Shown here in pieces: positions 1-11,820 of a stretch of DNA of 64,000 nucleotides. The notes under the pieces were generated by a model, which saw only the letters and a program-made list of their open reading frames with translations, was not told the origin of the DNA and ran no database searches. Position numbers and translations under genes: made by a program. Each line of letters starts with the position of its first letter. Position 1 is the first letter of the stretch. The stretch spans positions 1 through 64,000 of the forward strand of contig JAPKMP010000013.1 of assembly GCA_026645935.1 (NCBI GenBank), given 5' to 3'. The DNA is from Candidatus Villigracilaceae bacterium (GTDB lineage: Bacteria; Chloroflexota; Anaerolineae; Anaerolineales; Villigracilaceae).

Positions 1-224
1 ACAGACCTCTAGTGTGCCAGTTGTTCCGCCAGGAGCATCGCTGGGTAGCCATGTCTGGCAGAGATAACCGCTGAAAGCATCTAAGTGGGAAACTCGCCCT
101 AAGATTAGATCCCTGTTTTCCCGCAAGGGAGTAAGACCCCAGGTAGACTACCTGGTATATAGGCAGGATGTGTAAGCGCAGTAATGTGTTCAGCTAACCT
201 GTACTAATGGTCGAGGGCTTCATT
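1..224 (+). rRNA. rrl: 23S ribosomal RNA, 3' end (partial)
   Basis: The sequence matches the conserved last ~220 nt of bacterial 23S rRNA. The segment after 'gataaccgctgaaagcatct' at 63-82 covers domain VI helices, and the terminal 'gtactaatggtcgagggctt' lies at about 201-220. The 5' part lies outside the window. The 3' boundary is approximate because it is set by processing. It is followed by a short spacer and a 5S gene, the usual order of an rrn operon. Confidence 0.95.
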
Positions 225-283
225 CCGTGATACGGGGAACTTGGTACTTTTCCGAAAAACTACATCAGACCAATTGCTATTCA

Positions 284-308
284 GGACAATTCATTTGTGA
301 AATTGTCC
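284..308 (+). other. 23S-5S spacer processing stem
   Basis: A perfect 8-bp inverted repeat (GGACAATT at 284-291, AATTGTCC at 301-308) with a 9-nt loop sits just before the 5S rRNA. Stems of this kind in the internal spacer normally serve as RNase processing sites. That role is inferred; only the inverted repeat is seen. Confidence 0.5.
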
Positions 309-425
309 CTTGGTGATTTGAGCGATATGGGTACACCCGGTCACATCCCGAACCCGGCAGTTAAGTCCGTCAGCGCCGATGGTACTTGGAGGGCGACCTC
401 CTGGGAGAGTAGGTCATTGCCAAGG
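308..425 (+). rRNA. rrf: 5S ribosomal RNA
   Basis: About 118 nt with the canonical loop sequence 'cacatcccgaacccggcagt' near 341-361. The terminal helix I is formed by CCTTGG at 308-313 and CCAAGG at 420-425. It lies about 85 nt after the 23S 3' end and is followed by a rho-independent terminator, so it is the last gene of the rrn operon. Confidence 0.93.
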
Positions 426-443
426 GGCTTTTCTTTTATTACT

Positions 444-475
444 TGCCGCATTCAGAAATGGATGCGGCTTTTTCA
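444..475 (+). terminator. Rho-independent terminator of the rRNA operon
   Basis: A perfect 7-bp stem (GCCGCAT at 445-451 with ATGCGGC at 462-468) is followed by a T run. It lies 20 nt after the 5S gene. Confidence 0.85.
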
Positions 476-528
476 TGGACGGTCTGTCTTCGAAAGTACC
501 TGAAGTCGAAAACGGGTGGTTAATCATC

Positions 529-557
529 TTCTCACCCGGGAACGAATCGTGTATAAT
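529..557 (+). promoter_or_regulatory. Sigma-70-type promoter for rpsU-infA
   Basis: A perfect -10 box TATAAT lies at 552-557. A 17-bp spacer separates it from a TTCTCA -35-like box at 529-534 (4 of 6 matches to TTGACA). It would start a transcript near 564 and leave a leader of about 165 nt before rpsU. Confidence 0.65.
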
Positions 558-668
558 CCCGGTCGCAGGATTGCAAGGCTCGGTCGGCTGGTCAACTTCA
601 AAGGAGTGTGAAGCGCAATTTTTGATCGCAGGATCATTGAGTTCGTTTCAGGTTTTTTGATGGACGCC

Positions 669-699
669 TCGGCTGAGTCTGTATGACAGCCGATTTTTT
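669..699 (+). terminator. Terminator-like hairpin in the rpsU leader (possible attenuator)
   Basis: TCGGCTG at 669-675 pairs with CAGCCGA at 687-693 and is followed directly by a T tract. It lies between the promoter and the rpsU ribosome binding site, so readthrough is needed for expression. A second copy of the left arm, TCGGCTG, lies upstream at 584-590 and could pair with the same right arm as an antiterminator. The structure is seen; the regulatory role is inferred. Confidence 0.55.
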
Positions 700-729
700 A
701 TTTCCATGACGGAAAGGAGGTGACAACCA

Positions 730-927
730 GTGGCAAGTGTCAATTTACGTAACGGCGAATCTCAAGATTCCCTGCTCAAGCGCTTTCGCAAAAAGGTCGT
801 CAAGAGCGGTGTTTTGAGCACCGTTCGCCGCAAACGCTGGTTCGTTTCCAAGAGCGAAACCCGCCGTATGGAGAAAAAGAAGGCGATCCGCCGCATCAAG
901 CGACGTTCCTTCAAGGACAATGAATAG
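730..927 (+). CDS. rpsU: 30S ribosomal protein bS21
   Basis: This 65-residue, highly basic protein has the bS21 pattern: an N-terminal beta strand, then 'LLKRFRKKV' and a long Lys/Arg-rich helix ending in 'AIRRIKRR'. bS21 is a small-subunit protein that assists initiation near the anti-Shine-Dalgarno region of 16S rRNA. The start is GTG, preceded by a strong GGAAAGGAGGTGA Shine-Dalgarno at 711-723. infA follows 12 bp later, so the two form one operon of translation-initiation genes. Length agrees with the family (about 58-70 residues). The leader upstream contains a terminator-like hairpin that may couple expression to ribosome state. Confidence 0.95.
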   Translation: MASVNLRNGESQDSLLKRFRKKVVKSGVLSTVRRKRWFVSKSETRRMEKKKAIRRIKRRSFKDNE

Positions 928-939
928 GAAGAGGCATGT

Positions 940-1188
940 ATGACTAAAGAAGAAGGCAAGATCAAAGTGGACGGTGTGGTGATCGAGGCGCTGCCCGGCA
1001 CCCAGTTCCGCGTGAAGCTCGATAATGGCCACGAGGTTCTGGCTTACCTTTCAGGCAAGATGCGCAAACACTACATCCGCATTTTGCTGGGCGACCGCGT
1101 TGCCCTCGAGATGTCCCCTTATGATATGTCGCGCGGGCGCATCACGTTTCGCCAGCGCAAGCAAGCCCCCGCCGCTCCTGTTGAATAA
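940..1188 (+). CDS. infA: Translation initiation factor IF-1
   Basis: This 82-residue protein is a single S1-like OB fold. Hallmarks are the N-terminal '[20 protein letters not shown]', '[21 protein letters not shown]' and 'RGRITFRQR' near the C-terminus. IF-1 binds the A site of the 30S subunit during initiation. It usually has 71-73 residues; here an extra Ala/Pro-rich tail of about 8 residues is present. It is 12 bp downstream of rpsU and ends before a bidirectional terminator, so it is the last gene of this short operon. Confidence 0.95.
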   Translation: MTKEEGKIKVDGVVIEALPGTQFRVKLDNGHEVLAYLSGKMRKHYIRILLGDRVALEMSPYDMSRGRITFRQRKQAPAAPVE

Positions 1189-1208
1189 TCGTCCTTGCGA
1201 TTTGTATA

Positions 1209-1236
1209 AAAAAGCTCTCTGTTGGAGAGCTTTTTC
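1209..1236. terminator. Bidirectional terminator between infA and the convergent flavoprotein gene
   Basis: AAAAGCTCTC at 1210-1219 pairs with GAGAGCTTTTT at 1225-1235. A runs and T runs flank the stem, so it can terminate on both strands. It sits in the 82-bp gap between the 3' ends of infA (plus) and the minus-strand gene ending at 1271. Confidence 0.85.
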
Positions 1237-1270
1237 ATTTCACCTTAGTCGCCGCCCTGGGCAGCATAAA

Positions 1271-2272
1271 TTACGGCAGATCGCGCCACGAGCCGAGGAC
1301 TTTCATGTAGTTCGCGCGTTCGAATGCGGCGGGTTCCTTGACGTTCTTCTGGCTCATGCTGCCCTGCATTTGCCGAACGGATTCGTACTCGCGTTCCTTC
1401 ATCCAGGTTTGCAAATCGTTCAACATGGCGGGAATGACCGTCTCACCCTTGTGCAACAGGTTGGATGCCATCATTGCGACTTTTGCGCCGGCCATCATCG
1501 ACTTGATCACATCATTCGCGGTATGGACGCCGCTGGTCAGGGCGTAGTCTGCATTAACCTTGCCGTACAAGATCGAAATCCAGCGAAGCGGGAGGCGCAG
1601 GTCGGCGGATGTACTGAGATCGAGGCTGTGGATGATATCCAGCTCGTCGAGGTCAAAATCCGGCTGATAAAAGCGGTTGAAGAGGACGAGCCCGTTCGCG
1701 CCCGCGTCCACGATGCGTTTGGCAAAATTGGGCAGGGATGTGACGAAGGGGCTGAGCTTCACCGCCAGTGGAATCTTGATCGTGGATTTCACTTCTGCAA
1801 CAAGCTCCACCTGGGCGTCCTCGATTTCGGCGGCGGTCATATTCGGGTCGGTGGAAAGGAAGTAGAGGTTTAGTTCGAGCGCATCCGCTCCGGCTTCCTC
1901 AACCTTTTTTGCGTAGCCGGTCCAGCCGCCTTTGGATACGCCGTTCAAACTGCCAATGACCGGGATTTTGACCGTCTTCTTCAGCCCGGCAACTTGATTG
2001 AGATATTTTTCCGGGCTGACGCCGTACATGCCTCCATCAGGGAGGTAGGTAAGCGCCTCGGCGAATGAATCGGCGCCGCGGGACAGGAAATGGTCGAGTT
2101 CGAGGCTTTCGTGGATGATCTGCTCTTCGAAGAGCGAATACATCACGATGGCGGAGATACCCGCTTCTTCCAACCTTTTTGCCTTATCGATTTTCTTGGA
2201 GAGGGGAGAAGCCGATGCCACAAGCGGATTCTTTAGATTCAAACCGAGGTAGGTTGTAGATAAAATAGTCAT
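1271..2272 (-). CDS. Dihydroorotate dehydrogenase-like flavoprotein (PyrD family)
   Basis: This 333-residue TIM-barrel protein of the dihydroorotate dehydrogenase superfamily starts with '[17 protein letters not shown]', the usual FMN-barrel opening, and has 'NLYFLSTDP' and '[10 protein letters not shown]' barrel motifs. Members of this subfamily are often found next to pyruvate:ferredoxin oxidoreductase, as here (30 bp after the nifJ stop, same strand), and are generally not the biosynthetic PyrD. A redox role linked to the ferredoxin pool is inferred, not shown. An AAGG Shine-Dalgarno lies about 8 nt before the ATG. Confidence 0.85.
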   Translation of the reverse strand: MTILSTTYLGLNLKNPLVASASPLSKKIDKAKRLEEAGISAIVMYSLFEEQIIHESLELDHFLSRGADSFAEALTYLPDGGMYGVSPEKYLNQVAGLKKTVKIPVIGSLNGVSKGGWTGYAKKVEEAGADALELNLYFLSTDPNMTAAEIEDAQVELVAEVKSTIKIPLAVKLSPFVTSLPNFAKRIVDAGANGLVLFNRFYQPDFDLDELDIIHSLDLSTSADLRLPLRWISILYGKVNADYALTSGVHTANDVIKSMMAGAKVAMMASNLLHKGETVIPAMLNDLQTWMKEREYESVRQMQGSMSQKNVKEPAAFERANYMKVLGSWRDLP

Positions 2273-2302
2273 GTCTGTATCCTTGTTTACATGTCTACCT
2301 GT

Positions 2303-5866
<3,564 letters not shown>

Positions 5867-6003
5867 TCTTTGGCTCCTGTAAAAAGGCGCATATGCCTCG
5901 TGTATTCCAATGAACAAGTGTATTCCTGCGGGATGAATTACGTTAGTTATATATGACTTAAATCCCCCTGCCTGATGTCATATTTTGGACAGAATTGGTG
6001 GAA

Positions 6004-6035
6004 ATAAAAAACGCTTTTACAAAGTAAAGTGTTTT
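6004..6035 (-). terminator. Rho-independent terminator downstream of the DMT transporter
   Basis: On the minus strand an ~11-bp stem (AAACACTTTAC / GTAAAAGCGTT, one G-T and one mismatch) with a 3-nt loop is followed by six T. It sits just after the transporter stop codon (6051) and isolates it from nifJ. Confidence 0.75.
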
Positions 6036-6050
6036 GGCATTTGGGAAACT

Positions 6051-6971
6051 TCATTTGGATTTACCGGGTAAATATCTCCACAACTGGACGATCATTGTCC
6101 CTGCAAGCACCAAACCAAGCCCGAGGATTTCCTTTGCGCCGAGCGGCTCGCCGAGGAATATCCATGCAAGGATGGCGATCTGTGGAAGCATGGTGCCGTT
6201 GATGATGCTTGATTCCACGGCGGAGAGCGTTTGCAGGGATTTGTTCCACAGCGTGAAAGCCAGCGCGGTGTTGACCACTGCCAGCCAGCCGATGATCGTC
6301 CATTGGGTGAGGTCTAAGTTTCCCATGCCTTGGGTGACGATGCCGATGAACAGCATCAAAAACCCGCCGATGCCCATGCTGACACTCGTAACCACGAGCG
6401 GATTTAATTTCTCCTGCGTGTTGATATGACGCCCCAAAATGGACGAGGTTGCATTTGCAGACAAAGCGACCAGGGCGGCGATCAAACCGGGGATTTGACT
6501 TCCTTCAATGGAAAGCGGCAGAAAGTAGATCAGCGCACCAATGACTGTGACCAAAATCCCGCCCCATTGTGAAAGCGAGGTTTGTTCACTGCGAGACGCC
6601 ATCCCATAAAATGCGATGAAGATGGGGGAGAAGTTCAATAAGAGCGAAAGCGTGGCGGAAGGCAAAAACGACAAACTGACGAATTGCGCGCCCTGTGTCA
6701 GCGTATAGAATACAACGCCAAGGGCGATAAGTTCCCGCCAGGTTCGGGTGGAAAATCCACGCAGGGATTGGCGGTGAATGGGATTAAGAAGGGCGGGCGG
6801 CATGAGGCAAAACGCCGCAAGCGTGTAGCGCAGCCCGGCAAATGTGACCGGGGGCAGGTCCGCTTTCAGACCGATCTTGATCAATACCCAGGAAGTTGAC
6901 CATAAAAAGGTTACCAGTAAAGCTTGCGAGACGGCAGCAAGGTGAGATCTATTGTTATTGATAAAAGACAT
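6051..6971 (-). CDS. EamA/DMT-family membrane transporter
   Basis: This 306-residue protein has about ten hydrophobic helices arranged as two EamA repeats. The first begins 'ALLVTFLWSTSWVLIKIGLK' and the second 'GLIAALVALSANATSSILGR'. The C-terminal 'LAWIFLGEPLGAKEILGLGLVLAG' is the family signature. Members export metabolites such as amino acids or nucleosides, but the substrate cannot be read from the sequence. It lies 13 bp downstream of the Nudix gene on the same strand, so they may be co-transcribed, and it is closed by a terminator at 6004-6035. Confidence 0.9.
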   Translation of the reverse strand: MSFINNNRSHLAAVSQALLVTFLWSTSWVLIKIGLKADLPPVTFAGLRYTLAAFCLMPPALLNPIHRQSLRGFSTRTWRELIALGVVFYTLTQGAQFVSLSFLPSATLSLLLNFSPIFIAFYGMASRSEQTSLSQWGGILVTVIGALIYFLPLSIEGSQIPGLIAALVALSANATSSILGRHINTQEKLNPLVVTSVSMGIGGFLMLFIGIVTQGMGNLDLTQWTIIGWLAVVNTALAFTLWNKSLQTLSAVESSIINGTMLPQIAILAWIFLGEPLGAKEILGLGLVLAGTMIVQLWRYLPGKSK

Positions 6972-6984
6972 TTGAATTGATGAA

Positions 6985-7515
6985 TCATCCCAGATAAGGT
7001 CTTGCCATCAACAACGCCGCAAGGGACTTGGCATCCGGCACATCGCCGCGCTCGGCCATGCGCAGTGCTTCTTTGACTGGTATTTTTTCCAATGACAGGA
7101 ATTCGTCCTCATCGGCTTCGAGCGGATTATGTTTTAAGTCCGTCGCCAAAAAGACTCTCATGAATTCGGTCGAGTAACCAGGCGCGAGGTAGAACGAGCC
7201 GACATGTTTCAGCGTGCCGGCCTCCATGCCCGTCTCTTCGCGGATCTCGCGCGCGGCGCATTCTTCATAGGGTTCGTCGTTGTCCCGCGTCCCGGCGGGG
7301 AGTTCGAGCATGTCCATGCCTGCGGCGTGGCGGTATTGTCGGACGAAGAGCAGATTGCCTTCAGGATCCACGGGAACGAGGACTACAGAGCCGCCGTGCT
7401 CGACGATCTCGAATTTCGTCTCGCGCCCGTCCGGCGTTTTCAAATAATCGCGCCGGATGGTGAAGGCGCGTCCCTTCATAAGGATCTCAGAGCGGAGGAA
7501 TTCAAAGGATGGCAT
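6985..7515 (-). CDS. Nudix hydrolase, ADP-ribose pyrophosphatase-like
   Basis: The 176-residue protein carries an intact Nudix box (pattern Gx5Ex7REUXEExGU): 'GTRDNDEPYEECAAREIREE' continuing into TGM, residues ~95-117. An upstream 'LFVRQYRHAAGMDMLELPAG' is typical of the ADP-ribose pyrophosphatase (NudF-like) group. The expected reaction is hydrolysis of ADP-ribose to AMP and ribose 5-phosphate, with Mg2+ bound by the REExxEE glutamates. An AAGGAGT Shine-Dalgarno precedes the ATG. Confidence 0.92.
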   Translation of the reverse strand: MPSFEFLRSEILMKGRAFTIRRDYLKTPDGRETKFEIVEHGGSVVLVPVDPEGNLLFVRQYRHAAGMDMLELPAGTRDNDEPYEECAAREIREETGMEAGTLKHVGSFYLAPGYSTEFMRVFLATDLKHNPLEADEDEFLSLEKIPVKEALRMAERGDVPDAKSLAALLMARPYLG

Positions 7516-7626
7516 GGGATACTCCTTTTTGAAAATAGCTCTCTTGCATAAGTGCTCCCGGCGCAGTCCCCGGCGTCGGGGTTGCCGCCTTGAGCAAGAT
7601 AAAATGGCGGCTTTTGCAAGGAGTCT

Positions 7627-7657
7627 AATAAAAAAGCCCAGGCGTTGAACCCGGGCT
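7627..7657 (-). terminator. Rho-independent terminator of the LysM lipoprotein gene
   Basis: On the minus strand AGCCCGGG pairs with CCTGGGCT (one mismatch) around a 7-nt loop, followed by TTTTTTA. It is 15 nt past the stop codon of the LysM gene. Confidence 0.8.
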
Positions 7658-7671
7658 GATGGAAATTGATC

Positions 7672-8403
7672 TTATGGGATTTGCAGAACCTGCCCGACCG
7701 TCAACCTGGGAGACGAGCCGAGACTGTTCGCGGAGATGATGGCGTTCGGGTCTACATCGCCGAACGCGCAGGCGATGCTCCCCACGGTTTCATCTCCCGA
7801 TGCGACCGTATAAGAAGCAGGATGCGCTTTCAAGTTTCGAGGTCCGGGGAAAGCGCCAGCGCTGGCGGGGATGACCAGCTGTGTCCCTGCGACGAGGCTG
7901 TTACCCTGGGAGACCGTCAGACCGCTGGCTTGAAGCATGGCATACGGATCCACATCGAATCGCCGTGCGATGCACCAGGGCCATTCACCCTTTTGCAGCG
8001 TGTAAGAGGACGGACGCGAACCGGGCGGGATGGGAGTTCCAACCGGCGGCGCGGATGTCGTTACGGCGACTGCGTTTGCGTTGGTGGGTGTCCCCACTTC
8101 CAAGGTCGCTGTGGGGGTTTCGGTTACCGCGCCGGTAACATCCGTTTGTGGCGTGCCGGTCGTTTCGGGAGTACTCCCGCCTCCGGCGGCGGCTGTCTGC
8201 GCGGCTTCGGTCTGTTTTGCAAATTGCTCGATCATCTCCATCGGGTTCTCGATGGGCGCATTCGGCGAGACGAACAATCCCGTCGGGATCGGCGTGGCCG
8301 TTTCCACCGGCGCCTCTGAGATGGAGCGTTCACAGGCAGAGACGACCAGCGACGCGATCGTAAGGATCGAAATCGTCAATGCCTTGCTATGATTCTGAAT
8401 CAT
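7672..8403 (-). CDS. LysM-domain lipoprotein
   Basis: This 243-residue protein opens with a hydrophobic signal segment and a lipobox-like 'SLVVSAC', with Cys at about residue 24. A Thr/Pro/Ala-rich linker (about residues 30-135) leads to two LysM repeats: 'YTLQKGEWPWCIARRFDVDP' onwards (about 138-182) and 'YTVASGDETVGSIACAFGDV' onwards (about 197-243). LysM domains bind GlcNAc-containing glycans such as peptidoglycan. It is therefore probably an exported, lipid-anchored cell-wall-binding protein, with no catalytic domain visible. A GAGGAG Shine-Dalgarno precedes the ATG. Confidence 0.85.
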   Translation of the reverse strand: MIQNHSKALTISILTIASLVVSACERSISEAPVETATPIPTGLFVSPNAPIENPMEMIEQFAKQTEAAQTAAAGGGSTPETTGTPQTDVTGAVTETPTATLEVGTPTNANAVAVTTSAPPVGTPIPPGSRPSSYTLQKGEWPWCIARRFDVDPYAMLQASGLTVSQGNSLVAGTQLVIPASAGAFPGPRNLKAHPASYTVASGDETVGSIACAFGDVDPNAIISANSLGSSPRLTVGQVLQIP

Positions 8404-8469
8404 ATATTCTCCTCGTTCCTAAATTAAAAAAGATGGTAGCACATGAAGTTTAAAGCGTCAAGCACTGCG

Positions 8470-10440
8470 TCATGGATTGCAACCAAGCGATAATTTAGCG
8501 GATTCGATTACTTCCGCGCCTCCCCCCGGACTTTGAGTTTGAACCTGCTCCCAAGCCGCGCAGACCGCCTTGAGCGTTTTCCCCGATTCGAGGACCTTGT
8601 GCGATAGCTCGAGTGCTTTATCGAGTTGACCGTCCATTGCATAGGCATTGACGAATGCCAGCCACTCGCGCGGGTCTTCGGGAGCCAAGCCAAGGCGCGT
8701 TGCTTCACCGGCAAGACCGGCTGCAGACTTGAAATCCGCTTGTTGAATGGCGAGTTCGACTTTGGCAAGATAATAGCACCAGCCATGATCCGGCTCGGGG
8801 AAGAACATCGGCGCGGCGGGATTCAAAGGATTCGGGATGATGCGGGATGAATCGGATAAAGGAATGGCTTCGACAAGTTCATTTGGAAAATCAGAGTGGA
8901 GTTCCGGGCTCGAATTGGAATCCAGGGCGCGCAGGCAGCCGTTTTGCGGCTTGTAGATGACCACAGCATTGGATGTATTCCCGTCGAAATTGACTGTGCG
9001 ATAGGGATAGAAGATTTCGACGTTCTTTTCGAGTGAGGGTAATGTCGAACCGCCAAGGCGTTTTTCGGTGTAGAGCAGCATGTAGGGAAGATCAGCGCGA
9101 GTGTATTCCGGCGCGTACATCCAGTTGATGGGAGCGGTGAAGGAGAGGTCGGTTTCGTAGTCGATCGGCATCTGGTAGGTGAGCAGGAGGGTATTGGGTT
9201 CGAGCGCGGGCATGCGCCATGCCATCTGCCAGTAGATCTCGCCCTGCTTTTGCCAGTCCCTGCGGAAGATGTTGGCGTTGAAGAATTGCTGCCCGATGCC
9301 GAGAGCGATGAGGGCGCAGAGAACAATGATCCGCGCACGATGATTCCTGAATAGCAAATCGACGAGACCGATGACAAAAAACGTCGCGCCGGGCATGATC
9401 GAGATCATGAAACGGTCATAGGATGATTGCAGGGTGAGCGGAAGATTCGCCGCGAGCGAGGGGAGACGCCCGAGCAGGATGCCTAGGATGCCGGTGAGTA
9501 ACAATGAAATGGCGAGAGTCTTGTCACTTGTTTCTTCCTGCGCGGAGCGGAGAAGGATTCGGACGAGGATAATGAATGAAAGCGCGATCAAGCCCAACGT
9601 CAGGAGTGAGGCGGGCGCGGGAAGGGAGGTGAATGTCAGGGCGAGGATTTGGATCCAGATGTAGAATCCGCTTTTCCACAGGGAATCCAGCGCCTGAGTC
9701 AAATAATAAATCGCGTTCGGAGATTCAGAGGAAACGGCGTAGGAGGCATAGGGACCGAAGTTGTAGTAATAGGCAAGCCAGGCGGCGTTGAGAATCCAGA
9801 CCAGCAGGTAGGGAAACCAGACTTTGAATGCTTCCTTGAAGCGTTGACGGAAACTGCCTTGATAGAAAGTGAAAAGGAGAAGGAAGCGGATGCCTTCGAT
9901 GCCGAAAAAATATTCGGTGGGGAAGATGCCGCAGACTTGAAAAAGCAAAGCGATGACGATGTCGGTTTTCTTTTTCGTGCGCAGGGCTTTGAACGTAAAG
10001 CCGAAGGAAAGCAGATAAAGAATGAACGGAATGAGTTCCTGGTTGATGTGCGTGAGAGCCACCCAATGTTGACTGTATCCGGGAAATACGAGCATCAACA
10101 GCGCCGCGAGATAGGCGAGCGTTTTACGATTCGGGAAAATTTGGTTGAACGCCCACCATGCCGAGATGCCGATAAAGAAACGGATGACGAGCGCGAAAAC
10201 CTGCCAGGCGATCGGATGGATTGGAATGACGCTGGTGGTGAAATAAAAAATGGGACCGAGGAAGGGGCGGAACGGCATGAACGCCGGGATAAACTCGGCG
10301 GGACCGAGGAATTTTGCGATCCACGCGAAGGGCCAGTCGTCCCAATAGAAGCCGGTGAGAGGCAGGAGCAGTCCGTAAGCGATGACCGTGATGACGGCGA
10401 TCGATAGCGTTTGGCGCGTTTTTGGGGAACCAAAGGACAT
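8470..10440 (-). CDS. Large integral membrane protein, GT-C glycosyltransferase-like, with C-terminal TPR-like helices
   Basis: This 656-residue protein has a ~410-residue polytopic membrane part, followed by a soluble ~150-residue region and a C-terminal helical pair resembling TPR ('AFVNAYAMDGQLDKALELSH'). The N-terminus reads 'LPLTGFYWDDWPFAW'; a DDW-type acidic motif in the first extracytoplasmic loop is typical of polyprenyl-phosphate-dependent GT-C transferases. I do not recognise a named family. A glycosyltransferase or sugar-transfer role is a guess from topology and the acidic motif. No Shine-Dalgarno is seen; the start lies 7 bp after the ClbS-like gene's stop, which fits translational coupling. 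Confidence 0.7.
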   Translation of the reverse strand: MSFGSPKTRQTLSIAVITVIAYGLLLPLTGFYWDDWPFAWIAKFLGPAEFIPAFMPFRPFLGPIFYFTTSVIPIHPIAWQVFALVIRFFIGISAWWAFNQIFPNRKTLAYLAALLMLVFPGYSQHWVALTHINQELIPFILYLLSFGFTFKALRTKKKTDIVIALLFQVCGIFPTEYFFGIEGIRFLLLFTFYQGSFRQRFKEAFKVWFPYLLVWILNAAWLAYYYNFGPYASYAVSSESPNAIYYLTQALDSLWKSGFYIWIQILALTFTSLPAPASLLTLGLIALSFIILVRILLRSAQEETSDKTLAISLLLTGILGILLGRLPSLAANLPLTLQSSYDRFMISIMPGATFFVIGLVDLLFRNHRARIIVLCALIALGIGQQFFNANIFRRDWQKQGEIYWQMAWRMPALEPNTLLLTYQMPIDYETDLSFTAPINWMYAPEYTRADLPYMLLYTEKRLGGSTLPSLEKNVEIFYPYRTVNFDGNTSNAVVIYKPQNGCLRALDSNSSPELHSDFPNELVEAIPLSDSSRIIPNPLNPAAPMFFPEPDHGWCYYLAKVELAIQQADFKSAAGLAGEATRLGLAPEDPREWLAFVNAYAMDGQLDKALELSHKVLESGKTLKAVCAAWEQVQTQSPGGGAEVIESAKLSLGCNP

Positions 10441-10447
10441 TCGCCAA

Positions 10448-10924
10448 TTATAAATTATCGAACCATTCCTCTATTTGATTTGTATGATATTGATAATCGC
10501 CCGCCAGCGATTCGATGATTCCAGCAACCGTGGCGGGATTTCCGCTGTGATGTTTGACTCCATGATCTGCCGTCAGTTCTTCGCCGGGCAGGGAGGAAAG
10601 GAACCCCTCAAGTTTTTCCATCGAAGACCGGAGTTCGGCGAGCAGGTCGCGCTTCGACTCGGATGAAAATTTTGCCGTAAACCCCGCATTGATAGTGCTG
10701 TAGTCCTTCGGAGCATCCTCGTAATACGCGGGCGGCTTTCCCGCCAGGATGGATAAAGAGGCTTCGATCATGAGGCTGTTCCAGCCGATGAGGTGAGCGA
10801 CGACATCCCGGGGCGTCCAGCCGTCCATGGGGGATAGGAATTGTTCATCCGATAAGGAATCGATGAATTCCGTAAATCGTAGATATGCCTGGGTTAATAG
10901 GTTTAATGTTTTTGAATCTGACAT
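10448..10924 (-). CDS. ClbS/DfsB family four-helix-bundle protein (DinB-like)
   Basis: The 158-residue protein matches the ClbS/DfsB layout: 'LTQAYLRFTEFIDSLSDEQF', 'GWTPRDVVAHLIGWN', 'YEDAPKDYSTINAGF' and 'YQYHTNQIEEW' at the C-terminus. Characterised relatives include ClbS, a colibactin self-protection hydrolase, and other DinB-fold proteins; the specific substrate here is unknown. I chose the internal ATG at 10924 because conserved similarity begins there. An upstream in-frame start at 10978 adds a non-conserved basic leader. The Shine-Dalgarno is weak. Confidence 0.75.
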   Translation of the reverse strand: MSDSKTLNLLTQAYLRFTEFIDSLSDEQFLSPMDGWTPRDVVAHLIGWNSLMIEASLSILAGKPPAYYEDAPKDYSTINAGFTAKFSSESKRDLLAELRSSMEKLEGFLSSLPGEELTADHGVKHHSGNPATVAGIIESLAGDYQYHTNQIEEWFDNL

Positions 10925-11007
10925 GCTTTCTATTGATTTTAGTCCTTGTTTTGTTCTTCTTGCGGTACCTCTTAACACTGCTGTTCATCGGTAAGCACCT
11001 GCTTAGC

Positions 11008-11790
11008 CTACTTTGGACGAACACCGTTTTGTACGATTTCTGCAATTGCCGACTCTTTCCAAACTAGCCCGAGCTGAGCTTCAAGCTCGTCCTTGCTAGA
11101 CAATCGACCTGAGTAGATACCGAGAAGGCGCCGTGCCATTCCAAATCCGTCCGTGGGCTTTGGATTCTCTGGATCATCTCCAATAAACCCAACAAGTTGT
11201 GCGATAGCTGGAGAGCCTGACATGCCTTCGCGCGTTGCGCTATCGACCAAAATCATTGGTAAGCCTTGCAAATCTATCTCAGGCTCAGATGCGATGCTCC
11301 CCTTCTTCCAAATCGGAAACCTTCCGCCTCCTGTGAGGCTTCTCGGAAATCCGATAATAAAAACTTCTTGGGAGATCTCGATACGAAAATCATCAAATTG
11401 CAGGGTGTTAATCGGGTAGACGACATACTTCTCGGGCAAACTCAATTTGATTGCTACTACATCAACTCGTCCTCCATGTGCTGCATGCTCTTTCCAAAGA
11501 GGACGACCTTGATTGTTGAGTAGCGGGAGGTCATGTGCTTCCCAATTTCCGAGCCTATCTGTGAGATGAAACCACACTCTGAGAAAGTCGGGCGTGGCAC
11601 CGCTGTTATGAGTCGATTGACGAGTTTCGGGGTGTAAACCAGAAGCGACGTGCCAGTTTGTTATCAGGTAATCTTGGTCAGCCTCGCGCCAGACAAAAGC
11701 CGATGCAATACCAAGTTCGGACTCTCCGGAGTATGCTTGGACGAACAAGGATCGGAAAGAAAGTGGATTGGGTTTAATCGCATTTCCCAT
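11008..11790 (-). CDS. Trypsin-like serine protease
   Basis: This 260-residue protein has the chymotrypsin/trypsin-fold catalytic triad: His in 'YLITNWHVASG' (about residue 47), Asp in 'RVDVVAIKL' (about 110) and Ser in 'REGMSGSPAI' (about 190). No signal peptide or transmembrane segment is visible, so it is probably cytoplasmic. The ATG at 11790 has a strong GGAGG Shine-Dalgarno 6-7 nt upstream; a longer in-frame start at 11961 reads through repeat sequence and is unlikely. It lies in a low-GC block and follows a GTTGGGC motif 23 nt before the start, as in the cassette-like arrangement described in the findings. Substrate unknown; cytosolic proteases of this fold can act as defence effectors, but there is no direct evidence here. 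Confidence 0.85.
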   Translation of the reverse strand: MGNAIKPNPLSFRSLFVQAYSGESELGIASAFVWREADQDYLITNWHVASGLHPETRQSTHNSGATPDFLRVWFHLTDRLGNWEAHDLPLLNNQGRPLWKEHAAHGGRVDVVAIKLSLPEKYVVYPINTLQFDDFRIEISQEVFIIGFPRSLTGGGRFPIWKKGSIASEPEIDLQGLPMILVDSATREGMSGSPAIAQLVGFIGDDPENPKPTDGFGMARRLLGIYSGRLSSKDELEAQLGLVWKESAIAEIVQNGVRPK

Positions 11791-11813
11791 GCGTGCCTCC
11801 TTCTTTGGCAGAT

Positions 11814-11820
11814 GCCCAAC
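11814..11820 (-). other. GTTGGGC core-like site upstream of the protease gene
   Basis: The minus strand reads GTTGGGC, which fits the integron core consensus GTTRRRY, 23 nt before the protease start codon. The same heptamer lies 21 nt before the gene at 14685. Significance is inferred from this repeated placement. Confidence 0.4.

Noticed and set aside
297-660. Small plus-strand open frames across the 5S rRNA and the rpsU leader
   Set aside because: They overlap the 5S gene and terminator and the mapped promoter; no family features.
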